Assembly (NCBI GenBank): GCA_947628355.1
Contig: CANQZO010000090.1
Location: 1 to 7,718, forward strand
Reading direction: 5' to 3'
From: Candidatus Gastranaerophilales bacterium
Lineage (GTDB): Bacteria > Cyanobacteriota > Vampirovibrionia > Gastranaerophilales > Gastranaerophilaceae
DNA: 7,718 nucleotides
The notes under the pieces are model-generated. The model was given only the letters and a program-made list of their open reading frames with translations, was not told where the DNA came from and made no database searches. Both the position numbers and the translations under genes were made by a program. Shown in pieces: positions 1 through 5,026 of this stretch. Position 1 is the first letter of the stretch. The number at the start of each line of letters is the position of its first letter.

Positions 1-156
1 GGTTCATCGGGCGGTCCTATTTTAAATGCTAACGGTGAAGTTATAGGTATAAGCCAATCCATATTTAATCCCGATAATAATAAGTCAAATATCGGAATAG
101 GTTTTGCGGTCCCCGCCAATGAAGTAAAAAAACTTGTTAACGCTTATATTAATTAA
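1..156 (+). CDS. Trypsin-like (HtrA/DegP-family) serine protease, C-terminal fragment
   Basis: This is the last 51 residues of a chymotrypsin-fold serine protease; the 5' part lies outside the window. The fragment opens with GSSGGP, the family's catalytic-serine motif (usually GNSGGP), which places the nucleophile at visible residue 3. It is followed by ILNANGEVIGI, the strand pattern typical after the active site in HtrA/DegP proteases, and by IGFAVPANEVKKLV, the usual end of the protease domain (GFAIP in most relatives). The reading frame stops (TAA, 154-156) about ten residues later. There is therefore no C-terminal PDZ domain, unlike classical DegP/DegQ/DegS. Members of this family usually act in the periplasm or outside the membrane and cut misfolded proteins, but the missing N-terminus hides any signal peptide, membrane anchor, His or Asp of the triad. 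The family call is firm; the subfamily is not. Transcription probably ends at the hairpin at 391-419. Confidence 0.88.
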   Translation, partial: GSSGGPILNANGEVIGISQSIFNPDNNKSNIGIGFAVPANEVKKLVNAYIN

Positions 157-183
157 TTTTTAATAATAAAATTTATAAAATAA

Positions 184-390
184 AAATAAATAATAAAAAA
201 ATAAAATAATAAAAAAAATAAAAATTAAAGTCCATTGCGAAGTACAGTTAAACTTTTTAGCGAGGCAGCGGCAAAGCGAGGACTGTTTGACGACCGTTAG
301 GGAGGAGTTCCGCAGCTTGTGCCGAGCTTAGAAGTTATCTGTACGGAGCAGCCGGACGCAATTTTTATTTTTTTATTATTTATTTATTAT
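184..390. repeat. Large imperfect palindrome: GC island flanked by complementary A/T arms
   Basis: No gene is visible in 157-402. Positions 144-229 contain no G or C at all. Positions 230-360 then jump to about 53% G+C (70 of 131 bases by hand count), and 361-396 are again only A and T. The outer arms are complementary: 184-206 matches the reverse complement of 363-385 over 23 bases. Further paired segments nest inside: 234-239 with 357-362, 242-247 with 339-344, 251-255 with 332-336, and 269-277 with 315-324 (one bulge). A heptamer AGCGAGG occurs twice inside (259-265 and 275-281). As RNA, either strand could fold into one long irregular hairpin. There is no start codon with a usable frame on either strand. 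It could be a MITE-like or REP-like dispersed repeat, or a structured RNA. The outer-arm match is partly low complexity and could be weaker evidence than its length suggests; the inner pairs are mixed sequence. Confidence 0.6.
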
Positions 391-419
391 AAAAAACACC
401 TCTTATTGAGGTGTTTTTT
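391..419. terminator. Bidirectional intrinsic terminator between converging genes
   Basis: A perfect 12-bp stem (391-402 with 408-419) closes a five-base loop, TTATT. A-runs on the left and T-runs on the right give a U-tract on both strands. It can therefore end the protease transcript from the left and the nfnA/small-protein transcript from the right. The stop codon of the small minus-strand gene (403-405) sits in the loop, and that gene's last codons form one arm of the stem. Confidence 0.9.
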
Positions 420-582
420 GTGCTTGTTTTTCTTTTATATCCAGGACTGCATTATGTCCTAACAGATATACCGAGCAGGTTTTGTAATTTTTCATATACC
501 ATGCGCAGTTTTCTTGTGCGCATACTATTGTAATATCATTTCCTGCACTCATTAAAGGGCAAATAGGAATTTTATCGTTCAC
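403..582 (-). CDS. Small four-cysteine protein (59 aa), possible metal or Fe-S binder, unknown function
   Basis: This minus-strand frame starts with GTG at 580-582 and ends with TAA at 403-405, encoding 59 residues. An AAGGAG ribosome site lies six bases before the start, which is strong support for translation. The gene lies 11 bases after the stop of nfnA, so the two are almost certainly one transcript. The protein begins MNDKIPICPLMSAGND and contains Cys8, Cys21, Cys26 and Cys36, with a CAWY sequence at 26-29. The pattern CPLMS, then C-x4-C-A-W, then a later Cys resembles a class of short, unnamed bacterial and phage proteins I have seen; I know of no assigned function. Four cysteines in under 30 residues suggest zinc or iron-sulfur binding (inference). 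There is no signal peptide or membrane segment, so it is probably cytoplasmic. The last four codons and the stop lie within the terminator hairpin. A role linked to the NfnA flavoprotein is possible but only suggested by position. Confidence 0.8.
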   Translation of the reverse strand: MNDKIPICPLMSAGNDITIVCAQENCAWYMKNYKTCSVYLLGHNAVLDIKEKQAQKTPQ

Positions 583-588
583 AATATT

Positions 589-594
589 CTCCTT
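589..594 (-). promoter_or_regulatory. Ribosome binding site overlapping the nfnA stop, sets a GTG start
   Basis: AAGGAG on the minus strand shares one base with the TAA stop of nfnA (594-596) and lies six bases before the GTG at 580-582. This spacing decides the start of the small cysteine protein and implies translational coupling: ribosomes finishing nfnA would be positioned to reinitiate. Confidence 0.8.
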
Positions 595-1439
595 TATCTT
601 ACAGTTTGAGCTTGTTTTAAAAGATTACAGTTTTCGCTTCTTCTTCTTTCTTCATCTTTATAGATTTTAGTTCTGTTAATAACTTCGTCAAAATCAATTT
701 TATGAGCGTCAAAGTCAGGACCATCAATGCATGCAAATTTAACTTCACCGCCGACGGTTACTCTGCAAGCTCCGCACATGCCTGTTCCGTCAATCATAAT
801 CGGGTTCATTGACGCTTCTGTTTTTATGCTTTTATCTTTAGTTAAATTTGCAACGGCTCTCATCATCGGCATAGGTCCTACTGCTATAACGTAGTCAACT
901 TTTTCTTTTTCCATAATTTCAGCTAATACTTCCGTTACAAAACCTTTGTGACCGAGTGAACCGTCATCTGTTGCAACATGTAATTCAGTGCAGGCTGTTT
1001 TCATTTTTTCCTGCCAGAATAATAAGTCTTTATTTCTTGCACCCGTAATCATGTGTACTTTATTTCCTGCGTCGTGGAATGCTTTAGAAATTAAATAACA
1101 AGGTGCAGCGCCATATCCGCCTGCTACACAGACAACCGTGCCGTATTTTTCAATTTCCGTGGGTTTGCCAAGCGGTCCTACAACATCTACTATTTCATCG
1201 CCGACTTCAAGCATTGCAAGTTTTTTTGTAGTATAGCCTACTGCCATAAATACTACCGTTAATATTCCGTTTTCTCTGTCAACGTCAGCTATTGTTATCG
1301 GTACTCTTTCGCCTTGTTCTTCCACTCTGAATATAATGAATTGTCCTGCTTTTGCGTTTCTTGTAACATAAGGTGCTTCTATTTGCAGTTCATACTGGTT
1401 AGGACATAATTCAACTTTGTTTAAAATTTTATAACCCAC
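594..1439 (-). CDS. nfnA: NfnA-type ferredoxin/NAD(P) oxidoreductase FAD and [2Fe-2S] subunit
   Basis: This 281-residue protein belongs to the sulfide/dihydroorotate dehydrogenase-like FAD/NAD-binding family (NfnA, also called SudB). A ferredoxin-reductase-type FAD domain comes first, with RVPIT at 45-49 forming the flavin site. The NAD(P)-binding domain follows, with GGYGAAP at 107-113 and VGPMPMM at 187-193. The C-terminal cluster-binding loop has Asp217, Cys222, Cys225 and Cys237. Asp in place of the first cysteine is the known [2Fe-2S] ligand set of NfnA; PyrK, the closest alternative, has four cysteines and is shorter. In the known NfnAB complex, this subunit takes electrons from NADH and passes them across its cluster to NfnB during flavin bifurcation with ferredoxin and NADP. 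No NfnB gene is in the window. The start is GTG (1437-1439) with AGGAG eight bases upstream. It has its own promoter and is followed directly by the small cysteine gene. The family is certain; the physiological partner and direction are not. Confidence 0.88.
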   Translation of the reverse strand: MGYKILNKVELCPNQYELQIEAPYVTRNAKAGQFIIFRVEEQGERVPITIADVDRENGILTVVFMAVGYTTKKLAMLEVGDEIVDVVGPLGKPTEIEKYGTVVCVAGGYGAAPCYLISKAFHDAGNKVHMITGARNKDLLFWQEKMKTACTELHVATDDGSLGHKGFVTEVLAEIMEKEKVDYVIAVGPMPMMRAVANLTKDKSIKTEASMNPIMIDGTGMCGACRVTVGGEVKFACIDGPDFDAHKIDFDEVINRTKIYKDEERRRSENCNLLKQAQTVR

Positions 1440-1471
1440 TGTTTTCTCTCCTTATTTATATATTTGTGAAT

Positions 1472-1480
1472 ATTATATCA
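1472..1480 (-). promoter_or_regulatory. Extended -10 promoter for nfnA
   Basis: On the minus strand the sequence reads TGATATAAT, a perfect extended -10 element (TG, one base, TATAAT). It lies about 32 bases before the nfnA start and just downstream of the previous gene's terminator. The region about 17 bases further upstream (TAATTT at 1495-1500) is a poor -35 match and falls inside that terminator, consistent with an extended -10 promoter. No experimental start is known. Confidence 0.55.
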
Positions 1481-1481
1481 T

Positions 1482-1511
1482 AAAAAAAAACCGCAAATTA
1501 CATGCGGTTTT
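1482..1511 (-). terminator. Intrinsic terminator of the hypothetical gene upstream of nfnA
   Basis: A 9-bp stem, AAAACCGCA at 1487-1495 with TGCGGTTTT at 1503-1511, surrounds a seven-base loop. Read on the minus strand it ends in GCGG followed by nine T residues, a classic terminator. It lies about 45 bases after the stop of the 1557-1928 gene and insulates nfnA from it. Confidence 0.9.
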
Positions 1512-1556
1512 GTTAAATAACAAACAATAATTAAAAATAAAGTTAGGGGAAAATCT

Positions 1557-1928
1557 TTAGTATGTTGAGTCCACGTATGCCAGTGCTATTGCATTAGCAG
1601 CATTTTCGGATAATTCCGGGAACTCAGCTTGTGCGTTAGTTGATATTGTTTCAATATCAGCTTCAAACCCTTTCATAAATTCAGCAATTCTTGCTTCCTG
1701 CTCCGGTGTTACATATTTTGATACATCAACAGTCCTTGTTACTTTGGCGGGGACTAAGTCAGAATTTAATCCTGCCATAAAGTTTAAAACATCATTCGGA
1801 TTTTGTCTTTTTTCTTCTTGATGTTCCGACTTTTTTTGCGGTTTTTCCGTTACATCTTCATTTTGTTTCGGTCTTAATAAATTTGTTTGTCCTATGCCTA
1901 ACCTTATAGGATTTACATTGTTATCCAT
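1557..1928 (-). CDS. Hypothetical hydrophilic 123-aa protein
   Basis: I do not recognise this protein. The frame stays open up to an ATG at 1959-1961, but the ATG at 1926-1928 has GGAGG eight bases upstream. I take that as the start, giving 123 residues beginning MDNNVNPIRLGIG. Residues 20-45 are a charged, Lys/Glu/Gln-rich stretch that looks disordered. Residues 68-123 look like a small helical domain: TPEQEARIAEFMKGFEADIETI, then an Asn/Ala-rich helix, ending in AYVDSTY. There is no signal peptide, no membrane segment and no cysteine, so it is probably cytoplasmic unless exported by another route. It lies downstream of comEC on the same strand with about 110 bases between them and no terminator between, so it may be partly read from comEC; it ends at its own terminator (1482-1511). 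Codon use and composition match the neighbours. The coding call is good; the function is unknown. Confidence 0.75.
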   Translation of the reverse strand: MDNNVNPIRLGIGQTNLLRPKQNEDVTEKPQKKSEHQEEKRQNPNDVLNFMAGLNSDLVPAKVTRTVDVSKYVTPEQEARIAEFMKGFEADIETISTNAQAEFPELSENAANAIALAYVDSTY

Positions 1929-1936
1929 TGAATTTT

Positions 1937-1941
1937 CCTCC
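1937..1941 (-). promoter_or_regulatory. Ribosome binding site that selects the internal ATG of the hypothetical gene
   Basis: GGAGG on the minus strand lies eight bases before the ATG at 1926-1928. The longer alternative start at 1959-1961 has no comparable site before it, so the shorter 123-residue protein is preferred. Confidence 0.7.
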
Positions 1942-1978
1942 ATATTGTTTGTTACACACATGCTATCGGCATTTTTTT

Positions 1979-2026
1979 AATGAACTTTAGTTATAAAGTC
2001 ATTTTTTTACGGAAAATGTAACATTT
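1979..2026. promoter_or_regulatory. Two inverted repeats in the comEC-hypothetical spacer, possible operator
   Basis: Two dyads lie between the comEC stop and the hypothetical gene. The first is 1979-1989 with 1994-2003, ten pairs with one bulged base (1984) and a GTTA loop, bordered by A/T runs. The second is AAATGT and ACATTT (2014-2019 and 2021-2026) around one central base. Read on the minus strand, the direction of both neighbouring genes, the first dyad is followed by A residues rather than T, so it does not look like a terminator for comEC. A TATAAC sequence inside the first dyad could serve as a -10 for the hypothetical gene. In such AT-rich DNA some of this may be chance. Confidence 0.3.
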
Positions 2027-2041
2027 CTTTACACAAAAACA

Positions 2042-4417
2042 TCAAAAAACTTGGTTATTTACAAATTTTTTGTATTTTGGAGAATAGCTGTAAGTTTTGT
2101 ATGTGTTTTTGTATAGCTTTATTTTTACCGCGTTATTGTAATCGGTTCTTAAAATATTATTACCGTTTTTTGTTAATATTTCCAATGTTTTTGGGTTTGG
2201 ATGATTATATACGTTAGGTCCTGTTGAGAGTATAAATGTTTTGATTTTTTCTGCCATATCGTCATCAATGGTATCTTTTGCGCCGTGATGACCGACTTTT
2301 ATTATATTTGTATTTTTCTTAAATTTATCAGTTAAAACTTTAAAGCTGTTTATATCACCGTCACCCATAAATAAAACACTGTTATTGTAATATGAAATTT
2401 TGGCAATCAGTGATTTTTGATTTTCGCTTATTATGTTTTCTCCTTTTGGTTTAATAATATCAACAGAGAAATTACCGTCATTGTATATTTGAGTTTCATT
2501 ATTGACAATGATTGAATTTATATTATTTTCTTCAATATATTTAAAAATACTTTTTGCCAGATTTGTATTTTCAAAAGTATCGGTAATATAAACTCTGCCG
2601 ACATTTAATTCTTTTAAAATATCAACAGTTCCGCCTGCGTGGTCTGCGTCAAAGTGGCTTAATATCAGTGAATGAATATTTTTTATACCTTTATCTTTTA
2701 AATGTTTGATAATTATATATTTTGCCTGCGAACTTGAATTTAAGTAAGGCATTTTCCCCGTATCTACAAGAAAATACTGATTTTTTGGAGATTTAATTAA
2801 AGCAGCGTCAGCATTTCCGACGGAAAAGAATATAACTTCGGGATTGTTATTTTTTATCGGAACAAATGAAATTAAAAGAATGCAAAATAAAGAAACTGCA
2901 ATAATTTTAACCTTTTTATTGAATATTTTATAAAAAAGGATACAAATTAACAGTACAATAAAAGCAAAATATAAAATCAATTGGAATAAAGCGGGCTTTT
3001 TAAGATAAATGACCGAATTGGGAAGTGATGAGAAAAATTCTGCGGTTTTAACAATGAAAATAAGAAGCGGATTTAAAATTAAGTCGGCAAAATAACAGAC
3101 TTTATTCGCAATAGCAGGGATAAGCGCTAAAATTGAACTTATAAAACCGACAAATGAAACAATACTTAAAACAGGTACAATAGCAATATTTGCAAAAACG
3201 GAATAAACGGTGAAAGTATTAAAATAATATAACTGCAAAGGTGCGGCGAAAATCTGGGCAATTAAAGGTACAATGCACGCACTTAAAATAACATTAACGG
3301 GTTTAAATTTAAAGTTGAAAACAAAAAGCGGTGCTGACAAAATAAGTCCGAACGTAACAATAAACGATAGTTGGAATCCGATGTCAAAAATCATTAAAGG
3401 ATTATAAATAAGCATAAAGAAAGCTACAAGGAACAAAAGTCCTAAAGTAGGAGCGCTTCTGTCGATTAATTTCCCTATTAAAACAAAAAACAGCATTAAA
3501 AATCCTCTGATAATCGGCGGACCGAAACCTGTCATACAGGTGTAAAACAGGATTAATAAAATTCCCGTTATTATTGAAAATCTGTAATTAATTTTTAATT
3601 TTGAAGAAATAAAAAACCAAATACCGAAAATAAGAGTAACATTCATGCCCGAGGCAGCGAGAATATGAATAATACCCGAATGAATAAAATTATCTCTTGT
3701 AATTTCATCGGGATTAACCGCGTCATCGCCGAAAATTATACCGCCTAAAATTTCTATCATGGGAGATTTAATATTTTGTTTATGAATATCAAGTATTGAA
3801 TTTCTTGTATCGTTTAGTTTTCTGATAAATTTGCCTTTAAAATCTTGAGTTTCATTAATGATTTGCCAATCATCCAAAGCATAAATGAGAGAAAAAGTAT
3901 TTTTAAATTGAAGATATTGCGCATAATCGAATTGAGAGGGATTTTTAGCTTTTTCGGGAATTTTTAATCTGCCGTGCAATTTCAAGGTGTCACCGATTTT
4001 TAACTTATTTATTTTTTCCTGTTCATCGGTAATTGTTATGTATGATTTTGCGTTAAGGTTATCTTTGGTGGCATTTTCTGATTTAATTGAATACACACGG
4101 GCATAAAAGCCGGTTTTACCTTGGATGTTATTAGACGGGATTGTCAGTATTTTGGCGGTAAAATCGCCGTAACAATCACCGGATGAAGATAAGTCATCGT
4201 ATAAATTATATTTATAAGCAGTATTAATAAGTCCTAAGCAAAAAATAATTATTAATGCGGATAAATATTTTAAAGAAAATAAATTTTTTCTGAAAAACAA
4301 AAATACACAAATACAAATAACAATAAATCCCGCTGCAAGAAGCAAATTTGAGAAAAATCCCATAATGCCCGCAATATACATACAGGCGAACAGTATGATT
4401 TTAAACTGTTTTGACAT
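2042..4417 (-). CDS. comEC: ComEC/Rec2 DNA-uptake channel protein
   Basis: This 791-residue membrane protein matches full-length ComEC, which moves single-stranded DNA across the inner membrane during natural transformation. Two or three hydrophobic segments occupy residues 5-68. An extracytoplasmic OB-like region (about 80-190) includes NPSQFDYAQYL at 159-169, close to the family's NPGGFDY. The Competence membrane domain follows (about 220-495), with HILAASGMNV at 251-260, GPPIIRG at 299-305 and DIGFQLSF at 345-352. A last membrane helix near 503-519 leads to a metallo-beta-lactamase-like domain (about 525-770). That domain has SHFDADHAGG at 587-596 (His588, Asp590, Asp592, His593), GDGD at 686-689 and VGHHG at 708-712, the ligand set expected of ComEC. 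The start is ATG with AAGGG nine bases upstream. A terminator lies just 27 bases before the start, so its promoter is unclear. No other competence genes are in the window. The protein appears intact. Confidence 0.95.
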   Translation of the reverse strand: MSKQFKIILFACMYIAGIMGFFSNLLLAAGFIVICICVFLFFRKNLFSLKYLSALIIIFCLGLINTAYKYNLYDDLSSSGDCYGDFTAKILTIPSNNIQGKTGFYARVYSIKSENATKDNLNAKSYITITDEQEKINKLKIGDTLKLHGRLKIPEKAKNPSQFDYAQYLQFKNTFSLIYALDDWQIINETQDFKGKFIRKLNDTRNSILDIHKQNIKSPMIEILGGIIFGDDAVNPDEITRDNFIHSGIIHILAASGMNVTLIFGIWFFISSKLKINYRFSIITGILLILFYTCMTGFGPPIIRGFLMLFFVLIGKLIDRSAPTLGLLFLVAFFMLIYNPLMIFDIGFQLSFIVTFGLILSAPLFVFNFKFKPVNVILSACIVPLIAQIFAAPLQLYYFNTFTVYSVFANIAIVPVLSIVSFVGFISSILALIPAIANKVCYFADLILNPLLIFIVKTAEFFSSLPNSVIYLKKPALFQLILYFAFIVLLICILFYKIFNKKVKIIAVSLFCILLISFVPIKNNNPEVIFFSVGNADAALIKSPKNQYFLVDTGKMPYLNSSSQAKYIIIKHLKDKGIKNIHSLILSHFDADHAGGTVDILKELNVGRVYITDTFENTNLAKSIFKYIEENNINSIIVNNETQIYNDGNFSVDIIKPKGENIISENQKSLIAKISYYNNSVLFMGDGDINSFKVLTDKFKKNTNIIKVGHHGAKDTIDDDMAEKIKTFILSTGPNVYNHPNPKTLEILTKNGNNILRTDYNNAVKIKLYKNTYKTYSYSPKYKKFVNNQVF

Positions 4418-4441
4418 TATTCTTAACCCTTGGCATATATT

Positions 4442-4470
4442 AAAAAACTCTTACAATAAGTAAGAGTTTT
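4442..4470 (-). terminator. Intrinsic terminator after the secreted coiled-coil gene
   Basis: An 11-bp stem, 4444-4454 with 4460-4470, closes the loop AATAA. On the minus strand it ends with GAG followed by six T residues. It begins six bases after the stop of the 4476-4928 gene and lies only about 24 bases before the comEC start, so it separates the two genes transcriptionally. Confidence 0.85.
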
Positions 4471-4475
4471 AAATA

Positions 4476-4928
4476 TTATATCATTGTTTTACGAATATGG
4501 TTTTTGGATTTTTCAATATCCTTAATTCTCCGCTCGACTGTTCTGATTTGATCTGCAAGAACTCTCCTTTGTTCTTTTATTAACTTATATTGCGTATCAA
4601 CCTCTTGATATTTTGATTGATAATCAAGAAGATCGTTTCTTATGTTAACCTGCGCGCTGTCAAGTTCATACAGAGCGTTATTAAAACTTGTAGATTGTTC
4701 AGATATTGAGTCTTGTGCAAGATTTGATTGAGTTTTTATATTATTTTCCAATGCTGCATTAGATGCTGAAGATGTAGTTTTTGCTGTGCTTGTTGATGTT
4801 GCCGATGTTTTAGAAATGCTTACTTCATTAACTGCAGGGTATTCGGTAGGGTCAAACACCATTCCGTCTGCATAAGCCATACTTGCACCTATAATTATTG
4901 CGAATAATAAGACTAAATTTTTTTTCAT
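4476..4928 (-). CDS. Secreted or periplasmic coiled-coil protein, unknown function
   Basis: This 150-residue protein has a clear signal peptide: MKKN, then a hydrophobic core (residues 5-17), then an AYA cleavage site at 18-20 followed by Asp21. There is no lipobox cysteine, so it is probably released rather than lipid-anchored. Residues 38-58 are rich in Ser, Thr and Ala and look like a flexible linker. From about residue 60 to 145 the sequence is helical and charged with heptad-like spacing (YELDSAQVNI, DYQSKYQEVD, then a basic stretch VERRIKDIEKSK), which suggests a coiled coil. The start ATG (4926-4928) has AGGGAG six bases upstream. It has its own promoter (TATACT at 4952-4957), divergent from mfd, and its own terminator, so it is a single-gene unit. 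It could be an envelope spacer, a chaperone-like periplasmic protein or part of a secretion system. I do not recognise the family. Confidence 0.8.
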   Translation of the reverse strand: MKKNLVLLFAIIIGASMAYADGMVFDPTEYPAVNEVSISKTSATSTSTAKTTSSASNAALENNIKTQSNLAQDSISEQSTSFNNALYELDSAQVNIRNDLLDYQSKYQEVDTQYKLIKEQRRVLADQIRTVERRIKDIEKSKNHIRKTMI

Positions 4929-4951
4929 ACATTACTCCCTTTTATTTTTTT

Positions 4952-4992
4952 AGTATATTATTTCTTATTCGTACTCACATCATATATATAAT
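4952..4992. promoter_or_regulatory. Divergent promoter region for the secreted protein gene and mfd
   Basis: Two back-to-back promoters are proposed. For the minus-strand gene, TATACT (4952-4957) is a good -10, with ATGTGA (4975-4980, minus strand) a weak -35 at 17 bases. For mfd, TATAAT (4987-4992, plus strand) is a consensus -10 lying 34 bases before the ATG, but the -35 region near 4964-4969 (CTTATT) matches poorly. The upstream elements of the two overlap, so the promoters could compete. The positions are read from sequence only. Confidence 0.45.
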
Positions 4993-5026
4993 TGATAATT
5001 TTAAATTTAAGTTTTAAAATTGACGA

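Noticed and set aside
144..229. A/T-rich repeats of TAATAAA type as a CRISPR or tandem-repeat array
   Set aside because: The units are irregular, with no constant spacer length or unique spacers; it is low-complexity A/T sequence forming one arm of the palindrome.
594..1439. Dihydroorotate dehydrogenase electron-transfer subunit PyrK as identity of the 281-aa flavoprotein
   Set aside because: The cluster loop has Asp217 plus three cysteines instead of four cysteines, and the length fits NfnA better. No pyrimidine genes are nearby.
1929..1961. Longer start (ATG at 1959-1961) for the hypothetical protein
   Set aside because: The internal ATG at 1926-1928 has a good GGAGG site at the right distance, and the extra 11 residues would include that site.
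1979..2003. Hairpin as a terminator for comEC
   Set aside because: On the minus strand the stem is followed by A residues, not T. The T-run lies on the side that would serve plus-strand transcription, where no gene exists.
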